The notes below the pieces were generated by a model that saw only the letters and a list, made by a program, of their open reading frames with translations, searched no databases and was not told the origin of the DNA. A program made the position numbers and the translations under genes. From Hepatobacter sp965661165 (lineage in GTDB: Bacteria; Pseudomonadota; Alphaproteobacteria; Holosporales; Hepatobacteraceae), in NCBI GenBank assembly GCA_965661165.1, contig CBFICL010000001.1, forward strand, positions 1 through 64,000: DNA of 64,000 nucleotides, written 5' to 3'. Position 1 is the stretch's first letter. Each line of letters begins with the position of its first letter. Positions 1 to 9,033 of the stretch are shown here, piece after piece.

Positions 1-174
1 GGGGTGTTGCGCTATCACTATTTTTCGCTTTACGTTATGACGCTGACGGTTCCTTTTACCCTGCGCTGCCTGTTGCCGCGTTTATGGGTGGGAGAAGGGG
101 CAGATAAGCCGCGTCATGAAGAGCGCTTAGCGGATTCATTGCAGAATTTCCCCCCTCAAGACGTTATCCTTTAA
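1..174 (+). CDS. C-terminal end of an unidentified, probably membrane-associated protein
   Basis: An open frame enters from the left edge and stops at TAA 172-174, giving the last 57 residues. The first 30 residues are hydrophobic and aromatic (HYFSLYVMTLTVPFTLRCLL), consistent with a membrane segment, followed by a charged tail ending in PPQDVIL. The gene is convergent with coq9 and only 36 bases separate the two stops. I do not recognise the family from this fragment; the upstream part lies outside the window. Confidence 0.55.
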   Translation, partial: GVLRYHYFSLYVMTLTVPFTLRCLLPRLWVGEGADKPRHEERLADSLQNFPPQDVIL

Positions 175-210
175 GACCGCGGTACGCACACCACTTCTGC
201 CTTATGAAAG

Positions 211-858
211 TTAGGCAAAAGGCCAAAACGATTTGACGATTTTGGAGAACGGCACGCCCTCTTTCGCAAAAGATTTGATTTTGTGAAGGGATAGGACGTT
301 GTCAATGCGGTTTTCAAGGAATTTCCATGTGTTGTGATGTTCGGGTGAGGTGTCACGCAGCCAATAGATAAAGGTGGACACATAAACGCCGCTCAGCAAT
401 AAGCGCTTTGTGTAGAAATTATAGTCTGTGGAGGTATCACCCGCCATGGTCCACATGACATGCACTGTGTCATAAATCATGGGGGTGGTCATGAACGTGT
501 GGCGCGGGTCGAGCAAAAAACGAAACGCCAGGCGCGCCGCCTGCTTTCGCGGCGTTAACAGCGTGAGTCGTGTGCGTACCCCCCAAAAAATCCGTTCACG
601 TATTTTCATGGAGGCAAGGTCAAGCGCGCTAAGCTTGTCTTCCGTCTGCCGATCCAAAAGGCGGCTCCATGTGGTGAGTGCATTTTTTTCGCCCTCAGGA
701 AACAAGGCCCACACAAGCCCTTCTTCAAGGTCAAGGTGTTGTGCCGCATGGAGGAGGGTGTTTTGATTCCACCCTTTTTCGGGCACAAGATCAAGAAAAG
801 CGTCTAACAATTTTGCTTTAAGGGCCGCGCTCTCGTCCATGGTCACAGATACAGTCAT
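211..858 (-). CDS. coq9: COQ9 family protein, ubiquinone biosynthesis lipid-binding factor
   Basis: COQ9 proteins have a TetR-like helical fold, bind isoprenoid lipids and help COQ7 hydroxylate demethoxyubiquinone at the membrane. This 215-residue product has the family length. The diagnostic block WTMAGDTSTDYNFYTKR lies at residues 136-152, followed by an amphipathic stretch SGVYVSTFIYWLRD. The N-terminal 60 residues resemble the helix-turn-helix half of the TetR fold. It is the last gene of the ppx-sucCD-sucAB run, 36 bases after sucB, so respiratory quinone supply and the TCA cycle may be co-transcribed. The ATG at 858 is preceded by GGAGAA. Bacterial COQ9 is largely confined to alphaproteobacteria, which supports the class assignment. 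Confidence 0.9.
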   Translation of the reverse strand: MTVSVTMDESAALKAKLLDAFLDLVPEKGWNQNTLLHAAQHLDLEEGLVWALFPEGEKNALTTWSRLLDRQTEDKLSALDLASMKIRERIFWGVRTRLTLLTPRKQAARLAFRFLLDPRHTFMTTPMIYDTVHVMWTMAGDTSTDYNFYTKRLLLSGVYVSTFIYWLRDTSPEHHNTWKFLENRIDNVLSLHKIKSFAKEGVPFSKIVKSFWPFA

Positions 859-894
859 GATGGTTCTCCTGAAGCGCTATGCTAAGGCGTTTTT

Positions 895-2139
895 CTAAAG
901 ATCTAGCAAAAGACCACTGGGATTTTCAATGGTCTCTTTGATACTTTTTAAAAAGCCCACAGCGTCTTTGCCATCAATGATTCTGTGGTCATAAGAAAGG
1001 GCCAGGTACATCATGGGTCGCACCACCACCTGGTCTCCCTCGGCCATGGGACGTTTTTGGATGCTGTGTAACCCCAAGATGGCTGATTGCGGCGGATTGA
1101 TAATAGGTGTGGACAGTAAAGATCCATAAACCCCGCCATTCGAAATGGTGAAGGTGCCATCCGCCAGATCTTGGGGCATAAGCTGTTTGTTTTTAGCTTT
1201 GCCGGCAAGCTGAGCGATATTTTTTTCGATGGTGGCAAAATCCATGGTCTCGGCATGCTTGAGGGTGGGCACCACAAGGCCCCGATCTGTGCCCACAGCC
1301 ACACCGATGTGGTAATAATTTTTAAATACGATGTCGCGGCCTTGAAGCTCGGCATTGAGGATGGGAAAACGCCGCAAGCTTTTTACCGCCGCTTTTACAA
1401 AAAAAGACATAAACCCCAGCCGGCAGCCATAGCGCGCCTCAAACGCCTCTTTGTTTTGCGAGCGCACCGCCATGACAGGGGCCATGTTCACCTCATTAAA
1501 CGTGGTAAGCAGCGCCGCCGTGTTCTGGGCCGTTTTCAGTTGCTCGGCAATGCGTTGCCTCAGCCGGCTCATGGGCACACGCTCTTCTTCATGAGAGGGA
1601 GTGCCTTGAGGAGAGGGCGTATGAGAGGGGATCGGTGTCGTCTCGGAGCTTAAAAGAGCTTCAAGGTGTTCATCTTTCGAGATAAAGGCTGTGCCCGCAG
1701 GTGTGGTCCCGTTTCCCTTCTGTTGCGAAGGCTGTTTGTTGTGAGAAGACCCTTGAGGAGGTGGGGCAGAAGCGGATGCGGAAGAAGATGATGACTCAGC
1801 ATTTGATGGGGTGGGGGTTTTGGGCGCGGCGGCTGCGGCCTTGTTTTGATCAGGGGGCGAAGATGGCCCTGTGCCCTCCGCTGAAGCTGAATCTGAGGCA
1901 CAAAGGGTGGTTAATACGTCCCCCACGCGCACCTGCGCGCCCTCATCTGCCCGTAAAGGGCCCAGGATGCCCGTAAAAGGCGCCGTGATCTCCAAGGTGA
2001 TTTTGTCTGTTTCAATTTCTGCCAGCAAAGCATCGACCGTCACAACATCACCTTCGTGATAAAGCCAACGAGCCAGGGTGGCTTCGGAGATAGATTCACC
2101 TAAGGAAGGCACGCAAATATCTTGGGATGGGGTAGTCAC
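895..2139 (-). CDS. sucB: Dihydrolipoyl succinyltransferase, E2 of 2-oxoglutarate dehydrogenase
   Basis: E2 carries the succinyl group on lipoate from E1 and transfers it to CoA. Residues 1-80 are a biotinyl/lipoyl domain with the lipoylated lysine Lys46 in EIETDKITLE. The C-terminal catalytic domain (about 190-414) ends with the DHRIIDG signature; His385 and Asp389 are the expected catalytic residues. Between them lies a low-complexity Ser/Pro/Ala linker. The usual peripheral-subunit-binding domain is not recognisable: only a fragment resembling its second half (TPAGTAFISKDEHLEALL) is present. The ATG overlaps the sucA stop by four bases (ATGA), implying translational coupling. No lpd (E3) gene is in the window. 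Confidence 0.95.
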   Translation of the reverse strand: MTTPSQDICVPSLGESISEATLARWLYHEGDVVTVDALLAEIETDKITLEITAPFTGILGPLRADEGAQVRVGDVLTTLCASDSASAEGTGPSSPPDQNKAAAAAPKTPTPSNAESSSSSASASAPPPQGSSHNKQPSQQKGNGTTPAGTAFISKDEHLEALLSSETTPIPSHTPSPQGTPSHEEERVPMSRLRQRIAEQLKTAQNTAALLTTFNEVNMAPVMAVRSQNKEAFEARYGCRLGFMSFFVKAAVKSLRRFPILNAELQGRDIVFKNYYHIGVAVGTDRGLVVPTLKHAETMDFATIEKNIAQLAGKAKNKQLMPQDLADGTFTISNGGVYGSLLSTPIINPPQSAILGLHSIQKRPMAEGDQVVVRPMMYLALSYDHRIIDGKDAVGFLKSIKETIENPSGLLLDL

Positions 2140-4997
2140 GAAGCGGTCTCCTCAAAAGCCTGGGCTATCATAGCGTCTTGTTCGCGGGCATGACAAGCCC
2201 CAAAACCTGTGGCGGTGATGTCAGAAGGGGGGCGCCCTACATAGGTTGGGCCGGGCAGGTTCATCTCTTGACACAGCTTTTGCAGCCGCGGGGCCACATA
2301 GGCCCACGCGCCCATGTTTTCTGGCTCTTCTTGCACCCAGCGCACAGACAAAGCCCGGCCAGCAAAAGGGCTGAGCGCCTCAGCGCATGCTTTATGAGGG
2401 AAGGGGGCCAGCTGTTCCAAACGCACAAAGATGACGTTTCCTGACGCATGGGGCGAGGCCAGCAGATCATAATAGACTTTGCCGCTGCATATCAGGATAT
2501 GCTGAGGTGGCGCATCGTTGGGCAGGGCATGCACAGGGGCGCCCTTTGATGTGGTGAGCACGGGCTGAAAGTTACCATCGACCATATCACGCAAGGAAGA
2601 GGTGGCGCGTGGGTCTCTCAGCCATGATTTGGGCGTCATCACCACCAACGGTTTGGTCGGGCGGGTGTGGGCCTGGCGCCGTAACAGGTGAAAAAATTGA
2701 GCCGGCGTGGTGACATGGGCCACCACCAGATTATCTCGCGCTGCCAACTGAAGAAACCGCTCAAGGCGCGCAGAAGAGTGCTCGGCCCCCTGACCTTCAT
2801 AGCCATGAGGCAACAAAAGTGTGATGGACGAGGATCGCCCCCATTTTTGCGCCGACACGGCCAGATATTGATCAATAAACACCTGCGCGCCATTGGCAAA
2901 GTCGCCAAACTGGGCTTCCCACAGCACAAAAGCATCATCGCGGGCCCAGCTATAGCCAATCTCAAACCCCAGCGCCGCGGCTTCAGAAAGGGGCGAGTTC
3001 ACAAGGGTTAAGAGGGCCTGTGTGTCTGCCATGTGGTTGAGGGGAAGGTAACGCGCCTCTGTTTTTTGATCTATAAAAGCGCCGTGGCGTTGAGTGAAGG
3101 TGCCGCGCACACTGTCTTGGCCCACCAAACGCACCGCCATGCCGTCTCTAAGCACGCTGCCCAGCGCCAAGCTTTCAGCCAAAGACCAATCGATGCCTTC
3201 GTGCGTCTCAAGCATTTCACGTCGCTTGGCAATAAAACGGTTGATTTTGGGGTGCAAGTTCATGTGTGCGGGTTCGTGCGTGAGGGCGTTGCCCACAGCC
3301 TTAAGGGTGGTCCCATCACAGGCCGGCACAGACCGCTCAGCGCATGTTGGCTGCCTATCTTGGGGCGGTGTTGCCTCTGGCTTTTGCAGTGCTTCGCGAT
3401 AAAAAGCTTCAAGGTTTTTTGCGCCTTCAGTGCATGCTTCCTTAGAAAGCACATGCTGCGCCACCAGGGTTTGGCCATAAAACTTGCTGACGGGCAAGGC
3501 GGCATCCACGGCTTGATAGAGTAACGGGTTGGTGAAGCGAGGTTCATCGAGCTCGTTGTGGCCGTGGCGGCGAAAGCACACGATGTTCACCACGCAGTCT
3601 TTATGAAAGGTTTGCCGAAACGCAAAGGCAATGTCACAGGCGCGCTGCACAGCTTCGGGGTCTTGCCCATTGACATGAAGGATAGGGGCGCCCACCATGT
3701 GCGCCACGTCAGTAGCCTCGCGCGGAAAGCTTTCGGCAGGGTGTGTGGTAAAGCCCACCTGATTGTTAAGCACAATATGAATCAACCCACCGCCGTGATA
3801 GTTTTCAAGACCTTGCAGCATCAACGATTCCATCACCACGCCCTGACCTGCAAAGGCCGCTTCCCCATGGATTAAGACCCCTAAAGGTCCAGGCGTGCCT
3901 GACTTTTGTTGTTGATCCTTAAGAGCGCGCACATAGCCCATCATCACAGGTGTGGCGGCTTGCAGGTGAGAAGGGTTGGGCAGCAGGGTCAAGAGAAGCT
4001 GGGTGTCAGCATCGCGGGTTTCCCACCCTAGGTGATAAGGTACATCATCTGTGCCCCACGCAGGATGCATTTCTGCCTTATACAGCAAAGACAAGGGCTT
4101 TTTCAAAAGATGGGTCAAGAGGTTCAGCCGCCCACGGTGATAGGCGCTGAAAACCACGTGGCTTAGACCGTCCTGCGCCGCCCGCTGACACAGATGATGA
4201 AGGCCGGGCATCAAGGCATCTGCGCCCTCCAAGCTAAACCGTTTGGCGCCGGGAAAAAGCTTACCTAAGGTTGTTTCAAAGGTGTGGGCCTGTAGCAGCT
4301 GGTGCCACAGCTCTTTTTTTTGGTGATCCGTCAAAGGGGTGGGGGGGGCTTCAAACTGCGCATACAAAAAGGTGCACTCCTGCACGGGGGTCAAGGTGCC
4401 GGTTTCGAGAGTCAGCGAGCCTAAATAAGCCGTCGCCAAAGCTTTGACAGCCGCAAAGGAAGGATCACTTTTTTTATGGGTGGCATAAAAGCGGAATAAG
4501 GGCGGGGGCAAATCTGGGGCAGGCGCCACGGGGTTGGTGTGAGCAAAACGATAACCCTCTTGGCGCAAGAAATCTCGCAACTCAGCAAGAAGGTCAGCCT
4601 TCTGATCACGGCTTTGAGCGTTGGCTTCGTTTGATGCGGGTGTAGGCGCAGAGGGGGCGCGTGACGAGGGTTTAGATAGCGCCGGTTGCGTGGGGCATTT
4701 TTCGGGCGCGTCTTCGTCAAGGGGTGAGTCATCAAGGGAAGGAGTTGGTGCCCACGAAGGCAGCGCAGGGCGCTTGATGCGTAAAGCTTTTTCAAGGTGG
4801 CCATCCTCAAGTATTTTTTCTTCAGACAGGCTGCCTTCAGGGGTCTGGTTTTGAGATGTTTGGTTCTCAGGTGTCCATGCTTGAAAAAAGGTGTGCCAGG
4901 CAGGGGGCAGCTGCTTAGGGTCGGCGAGAAAAAGGTCGTAAAGGGTCTCAAGAAACGCCGCGTTGCCAGCAAAGAAAGGCGATGTTGGATGTTTCAT
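2136..4997 (-). CDS. sucA: 2-oxoglutarate dehydrogenase E1 component
   Basis: Thiamine-diphosphate-dependent decarboxylase that converts 2-oxoglutarate and transfers the succinyl group to the E2 lipoate. At 953 residues it is of normal length (E. coli 933). The N-terminal E2-interaction helix is present (FFAGNAAFLETLYDLF, residues 8-23), then an acidic, Pro/Ser-rich spacer to about residue 130. The substrate-channel histidine motif SAYHRGRLNLL and the ThDP-binding region GEAAFAGQGVVMESLMLQGL through LNNQVGFTT are intact, as is the pyrimidine-binding half (GYSWARDDAFVLWEAQFGDF). It follows sucD by 11 bases and overlaps sucB by four, so the order is sucC-sucD-sucA-sucB rather than the E. coli sucAB-sucCD order. 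Confidence 0.97.
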   Translation of the reverse strand: MKHPTSPFFAGNAAFLETLYDLFLADPKQLPPAWHTFFQAWTPENQTSQNQTPEGSLSEEKILEDGHLEKALRIKRPALPSWAPTPSLDDSPLDEDAPEKCPTQPALSKPSSRAPSAPTPASNEANAQSRDQKADLLAELRDFLRQEGYRFAHTNPVAPAPDLPPPLFRFYATHKKSDPSFAAVKALATAYLGSLTLETGTLTPVQECTFLYAQFEAPPTPLTDHQKKELWHQLLQAHTFETTLGKLFPGAKRFSLEGADALMPGLHHLCQRAAQDGLSHVVFSAYHRGRLNLLTHLLKKPLSLLYKAEMHPAWGTDDVPYHLGWETRDADTQLLLTLLPNPSHLQAATPVMMGYVRALKDQQQKSGTPGPLGVLIHGEAAFAGQGVVMESLMLQGLENYHGGGLIHIVLNNQVGFTTHPAESFPREATDVAHMVGAPILHVNGQDPEAVQRACDIAFAFRQTFHKDCVVNIVCFRRHGHNELDEPRFTNPLLYQAVDAALPVSKFYGQTLVAQHVLSKEACTEGAKNLEAFYREALQKPEATPPQDRQPTCAERSVPACDGTTLKAVGNALTHEPAHMNLHPKINRFIAKRREMLETHEGIDWSLAESLALGSVLRDGMAVRLVGQDSVRGTFTQRHGAFIDQKTEARYLPLNHMADTQALLTLVNSPLSEAAALGFEIGYSWARDDAFVLWEAQFGDFANGAQVFIDQYLAVSAQKWGRSSSITLLLPHGYEGQGAEHSSARLERFLQLAARDNLVVAHVTTPAQFFHLLRRQAHTRPTKPLVVMTPKSWLRDPRATSSLRDMVDGNFQPVLTTSKGAPVHALPNDAPPQHILICSGKVYYDLLASPHASGNVIFVRLEQLAPFPHKACAEALSPFAGRALSVRWVQEEPENMGAWAYVAPRLQKLCQEMNLPGPTYVGRPPSDITATGFGACHAREQDAMIAQAFEETAS

Positions 4998-5008
4998 AAC
5001 GGCCCTTG

Positions 5009-5887
5009 CTAGCGATGGAGCACCTCGTGCGTGGTGACCCCAATGTGTGTGGGCGAATCGACAACGTGCACGCCTGCGCTGCTGAGCACCTCTTTTTTGA
5101 CTTTAGCCGTGCCTGCGCCTTGGGTGGTCACCGCGCCCGCATGGCCCATGCGCCGTCCTTCAGGGGCAGTTTGCCCGGCAATAAAACTGATGATCGGTTT
5201 GGGTAAAGCCCCGCGGCTTTTCAAAAACGCAGCGGCTTCTTCTTCAGCGTTGCCGCCAATCTCGCCAATCATCACAATGGCGTGGGTGTCATTGTCATGG
5301 AGAAAAAGGTCTATGATATCCACAAACCCCAATCCCCCTATGGGGTCGCCGCCAATGCCCACGCAGGTGGATTGGCCCAGCCCTTGTTTGGTGAGTTGAT
5401 CCACCGCCTCATAGGTGAGGGTGCCCGAGCGTGACACAATGCCCACGGCCCCAGGTTTATGAATATCGCCGGGCATAATGCCGATTTTGGATTTTCCTGG
5501 TGAAATCACCCCGGGGCAATTGGGGCCGATCAGTTTTGTCTGTGTGGTGGCTAACGCTTGTTTGACGCGCACCATGTCCAGCACGGGGATGCCTTCCGTA
5601 ATGCATATGACCAAACCAACACCGGCCTCAGCGGCCTCTAGGATCGCATCAGCAGCAAACGGGGGAGGCACATAAATCACACTGGCATCGGCGCCTGTTT
5701 CTTTGACGGCGGCCTCCATGGTGTTAAACACAGGCAGCCCTAGGTGCATTGTGCCACCTTTGCCTGGCGTCACGCCGCCCACCATGCGTGTGCCATAGGC
5801 CAGTGCTTGCTCTGTATGAAACGTGCCGTGCTTGCCGGTAATGCCTTGGCATAATACGCGTGTGTGTTGGTCAATCAGAATGCTCAT
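5009..5887 (-). CDS. sucD: Succinyl-CoA synthetase alpha subunit
   Basis: With SucC this makes succinate plus ATP or GTP from succinyl-CoA. The 292-residue protein has the CoA-binding Rossmann motif GITGKHGTFHTEQAL (residues 16-30) and the phosphohistidine loop RRMGHAGAV, with His249 as the residue phosphorylated in the family. The length matches E. coli SucD (289). Its ATG overlaps the end of sucC by four bases, the usual coupling for this heterodimer. Confidence is high because motif order, length and partner gene all agree. Confidence 0.97.
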   Translation of the reverse strand: MSILIDQHTRVLCQGITGKHGTFHTEQALAYGTRMVGGVTPGKGGTMHLGLPVFNTMEAAVKETGADASVIYVPPPFAADAILEAAEAGVGLVICITEGIPVLDMVRVKQALATTQTKLIGPNCPGVISPGKSKIGIMPGDIHKPGAVGIVSRSGTLTYEAVDQLTKQGLGQSTCVGIGGDPIGGLGFVDIIDLFLHDNDTHAIVMIGEIGGNAEEEAAAFLKSRGALPKPIISFIAGQTAPEGRRMGHAGAVTTQGAGTAKVKKEVLSSAGVHVVDSPTHIGVTTHEVLHR

Positions 5888-7050
5888 GCCGCCTCCTGCG
5901 CCAATGCCACGGCGCGCCGGGCAGCCTCTTCAAGGGAGGGGGCTGATTCAATGGTAAGGCCAGAGGTGGCCAGCAATGCTTCGGCCTCGCACACATGGGT
6001 GCCTGCCAAGCGCACCACGATGGGTTTTTGGATATGAAGGGTTTGGATGGCTTCCGTTAAGCCTTGCGCAATAAGGTCACAATGCATGATGCCGCCAAAA
6101 ATGTTGACCAACACCGTTTTGACGTTTGGGTCACTTAAAATAATGCGTAGCGCCGTTTTAATTTGCTCAAGGGACGCGCTGCCACCCACATCCAGAAAGT
6201 TGGCCGGCGCGCCGCCCATAAGTGCAAGGGTGTCCATGGTGGCCATGGCGAGGCCCGCGCCGTTAACCATGCACCCAATATGCCCGTCTAACTGCACATA
6301 GCTGAATCCGGCCTGGTCTGCTTCCACCTCTTGGGGCGCGCTTTCTCGGGGGTCCTTAAGGGCGGCGATGTCTGGGTGACGATAGAGCGCGTTGTCATCA
6401 AAGGTGATTTTGGCGTCCACAAGAAGCAAGTGGCCCTCTTGGGTCAGGACCAACGGGTTGATTTCAAGAAGCGACATATCCTTATCCACAAATCCTTGGT
6501 ATAAGGTGGTTAACAGGTGACGCAAGGGGGAGCGCAGGGCTGCGGGCCACGTCAGAAAATCGGCCACCCGCAAAATGTGAAAGGGCTTGAGCCCATAATA
6601 GGGGTCAATGTTGAGGGTCACGATCTTGTGGGGCTCTGTGGCGGCGATCTCTTCGATATCTGCCCCGCCGGCAGACGAGGCCATGAGTGACACGCACCCA
6701 TGATCGCGGTTGAGAAAAAAGCTGAGGTAATATTCTTGGTCAAAATCGGCCGCTTCCACAATATAGACATCATGCACCTTTTTGCCTTCAGGACCTGTTT
6801 GCGGGGTGACAAGATGTGCGCCTAAAAGTTCTGCCGCGATGGCTTCAGCCTCTTGCGGTGTTTTGGCAAAGCGAATGCCGCCCCCTTTGCCGCGCCCGCC
6901 GGCATGAATTTGCGCTTTCACTACAAAAGGGGCGCGCAGACTGGCGCACAGGTCGGCCACCTCCGCGGTGTGGGCGACAAGCCCCCCTTTTTGCACCGGA
7001 AGGCCCATGCCTGCTAAAAGAGCTTTAGCCTGATGTTCATGAATATCCAT
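5884..7050 (-). CDS. sucC: Succinyl-CoA synthetase beta subunit
   Basis: ATP-grasp subunit that binds nucleotide and succinate. I place the start at 7050, where the product begins MDIHEHQAKALLAGMGLPV, the universal SucC N-terminus, giving 388 residues, the same as E. coli. The frame stays open upstream to about 7224, but that extension lies inside ppx, is antisense-like in composition and matches no SucC. Visible motifs: the glycine-rich AGGRGKGGGI loop of ATP-grasp and the VNIFGGIMHCD segment near the C-terminus. The start lies 16 bases after the ppx stop, and the stop overlaps sucD. Confidence 0.96.
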   Translation of the reverse strand: MDIHEHQAKALLAGMGLPVQKGGLVAHTAEVADLCASLRAPFVVKAQIHAGGRGKGGGIRFAKTPQEAEAIAAELLGAHLVTPQTGPEGKKVHDVYIVEAADFDQEYYLSFFLNRDHGCVSLMASSAGGADIEEIAATEPHKIVTLNIDPYYGLKPFHILRVADFLTWPAALRSPLRHLLTTLYQGFVDKDMSLLEINPLVLTQEGHLLLVDAKITFDDNALYRHPDIAALKDPRESAPQEVEADQAGFSYVQLDGHIGCMVNGAGLAMATMDTLALMGGAPANFLDVGGSASLEQIKTALRIILSDPNVKTVLVNIFGGIMHCDLIAQGLTEAIQTLHIQKPIVVRLAGTHVCEAEALLATSGLTIESAPSLEEAARRAVALAQEAA

Positions 7051-7066
7051 GGCGCGTGCCTCTGTT

Positions 7067-8074
7067 TTACTTTGTCTTGGGCGCGTGTTCCTTCGCGAGC
7101 GTGTGCAGGATGCCCTCGCGCACACCACGGTCAGCGGCAATAATAAAATCGACATTGAGGATGTCATAAATGGCCTCAAACAAGGCAATGCCGCCCATAA
7201 TAGATTCAGCGCGTTGTTGGCCAATGCATGGGTGGTTGAGGCGATCTGAATAATGGGTAGTATTGAGATAGCGAATCACATTTTTGAGATTTTCGCGGGA
7301 CAATACCGCTTCATGCACGCGGGTTTTGTCATAGCTCTCCAAACCTAAAATAATGGCTGCCAGGGTGGTGATGGTGCCGCTGGCCCCAATCATTTGCGCT
7401 TTGCCTTCGCGAATTACGCCATAAATATCGTGGCGAAGGGCAAACTCGTTCACTTCATGGGAAAAAAACTGTGTGATGTCCACCCGTTTTTCGGGATCTT
7501 TAAGCTGATCTTTGAGGGTGGCAAACCCATGGGGGAACGAAATGCTGTCAATCACCTTGAAATTTTGGTTAGGCAAGATTTTTGTCCACACAAGCTCTGT
7601 GCTTCCGCCGCCAATGTCAAAAACAATGGCATGAGAGAATTGGTCATCAAAAAGCTCAGCACATCCAGCAACGGCAAGCTCAGACTCTTCTTGTGGGGTG
7701 ATCACTTCAATGCGAATGCCTGTTTTTTTGAAGGCCTCTTGCACAAATTCATCGGTGTTTTCTGCCCTGCGGCAGGCCGCTGTGGCCACGCAACGCATAT
7801 AAGGCACATGATAAAACTGGAGTCTTTTGCGACACTCTTCCAAGGCGAGATAGGCACGATCCATGGCCTGCAGAGACAATTTGCGCGACTGCTCCAAATT
7901 TTCACCAAAACGTACAACGCGCGATAAAGAATCAATGTGCGTAAATTGCCTTGTGCCCTCAGACTCCACAAGGCGGGCAATGAGAAGGCGACAGGTGTTG
8001 GTGCCTAAATCGACGGATCCATAGAGATTGGCCCCAGGCTGGGCCCCAGAATGCTCGGCTTCAGAATTTGTCAT
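7067..8074 (-). CDS. ppx: Exopolyphosphatase / guanosine pentaphosphatase family protein
   Basis: Ppx/GppA enzymes are ASKHA-fold phosphatases that shorten polyphosphate or convert pppGpp to ppGpp. Both phosphate-binding loops are visible: SVDLGTNTCRLLIAR near residue 20 and VFDIGGGSTELVW near residue 150. At 335 residues this is the short form holding only the two ASKHA domains; the C-terminal HD-like domain of E. coli Ppx/GppA is absent. It is the first gene of the suc run and 16 bases precede sucC. Substrate preference cannot be told from sequence, so a (p)ppGpp or polyP role is equally possible. Confidence 0.9.
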   Translation of the reverse strand: MTNSEAEHSGAQPGANLYGSVDLGTNTCRLLIARLVESEGTRQFTHIDSLSRVVRFGENLEQSRKLSLQAMDRAYLALEECRKRLQFYHVPYMRCVATAACRRAENTDEFVQEAFKKTGIRIEVITPQEESELAVAGCAELFDDQFSHAIVFDIGGGSTELVWTKILPNQNFKVIDSISFPHGFATLKDQLKDPEKRVDITQFFSHEVNEFALRHDIYGVIREGKAQMIGASGTITTLAAIILGLESYDKTRVHEAVLSRENLKNVIRYLNTTHYSDRLNHPCIGQQRAESIMGGIALFEAIYDILNVDFIIAADRGVREGILHTLAKEHAPKTK

Positions 8075-8213
8075 GAAGCGATTCTAGCATAGTTTCTGGG
8101 AAAAGCTATTTTTTACTCTTTTTTTTTCGCACCTGCTTTTAACGGTTTATGGAGGTTCATCTCCTACCCTGGTGTTCAAACAGCATAGGGGGCATTGAGG
8201 GGGAATTCACATC

Positions 8214-8987
8214 GTGCGCAGCGTGATTGTAACAGGATCGACAAGTGGAATTGGATTAGGCATTGCCAAGGTTTTTGCCAAAAATGGTGATCAGGTGGTG
8301 CTCAATGGCATTGAGTCTGAAAGCGACGTGCAACCCTTGATGGAGGAGCTATCCACACTTTCAGGCCAAAAGGTTGTGTATTCGGGCGCAGATCTCAGCC
8401 GCGTTCAAGGATGTCATGATCTTGTGGATACATGCCTTGGTGCGTTTGGCGCTGTGGACGTGGTGGTAAACAACGCGGGCATTCAGCACAAAGCGCTTGT
8501 GGAAAATTTTCCTGAAGATCGGTGGAGAAAGGTGATTCAGCTTAACCTTGAGGCTGCCTTTTTTATTGCGCAAAAGGCTTTGCCTTATATGTATGAGAAA
8601 AAATGGGGTCGCTTGATTCATATTTCCTCTGCGCACGGGTTGGTGGCGTCGGTGGAAAAGGCGGCCTATGTGGCGGCCAAGCATGGGTTGCTGGGGTTGT
8701 CTAAGGTGATGGCGCTTGAGGCGGCCGGTCGCGGCGTGACCAGTAACTGTATTTGTCCGGGTTGGGTGTTGACACCTTTGGTGCAAAAGCAAATTGAAGG
8801 CATTGCCGAAAGGGAAGGGTGCGATCTGAATGAAGCCAAGCATAAGCTGCTGGTGGAAAAGCAACCGTCTAAAGAATTTGCCACGCCTGAAGAAATCGGG
8901 GCGGCGACGTTCTTTTTGGCTTCACAAGAGGCGGCACAGATCACGGGCGCACATTTGGCTGTGGATGGCGGGTGGACGGCGCAATAG
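8214..8987 (+). CDS. bdhA: 3-hydroxybutyrate dehydrogenase, short-chain dehydrogenase
   Basis: NAD-dependent oxidation of 3-hydroxybutyrate to acetoacetate, the entry of polyhydroxybutyrate breakdown products into metabolism. The 257-residue protein has the SDR cofactor motif TGSTSGIG (7-14), NNAG (86-89) and a catalytic triad Ser139-Tyr152-Lys156 in correct spacing. The segments NCICPGWVLTPLVQKQI and the C-terminus TGAHLAVDGGWTAQ match the PHB-type 3-hydroxybutyrate dehydrogenase subfamily. The start is GTG at 8214, preceded by GAGGGGG at about 8198. It is transcribed alone, divergent from ppx, with a 140-base upstream region. Another SDR specificity is possible but less likely. Confidence 0.88.
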   Translation: MRSVIVTGSTSGIGLGIAKVFAKNGDQVVLNGIESESDVQPLMEELSTLSGQKVVYSGADLSRVQGCHDLVDTCLGAFGAVDVVVNNAGIQHKALVENFPEDRWRKVIQLNLEAAFFIAQKALPYMYEKKWGRLIHISSAHGLVASVEKAAYVAAKHGLLGLSKVMALEAAGRGVTSNCICPGWVLTPLVQKQIEGIAEREGCDLNEAKHKLLVEKQPSKEFATPEEIGAATFFLASQEAAQITGAHLAVDGGWTAQ

Positions 8988-9033
8988 GCCTTCGCACCGT
9001 TTCTTGCTAGGCCGCTTTTTCTAGCGCTCTTTG

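Noticed and set aside
7050..7224. N-terminal extension of sucC by 58 residues
   Set aside because: It lies inside ppx, and the family N-terminus MDIHEHQAK begins at 7050.
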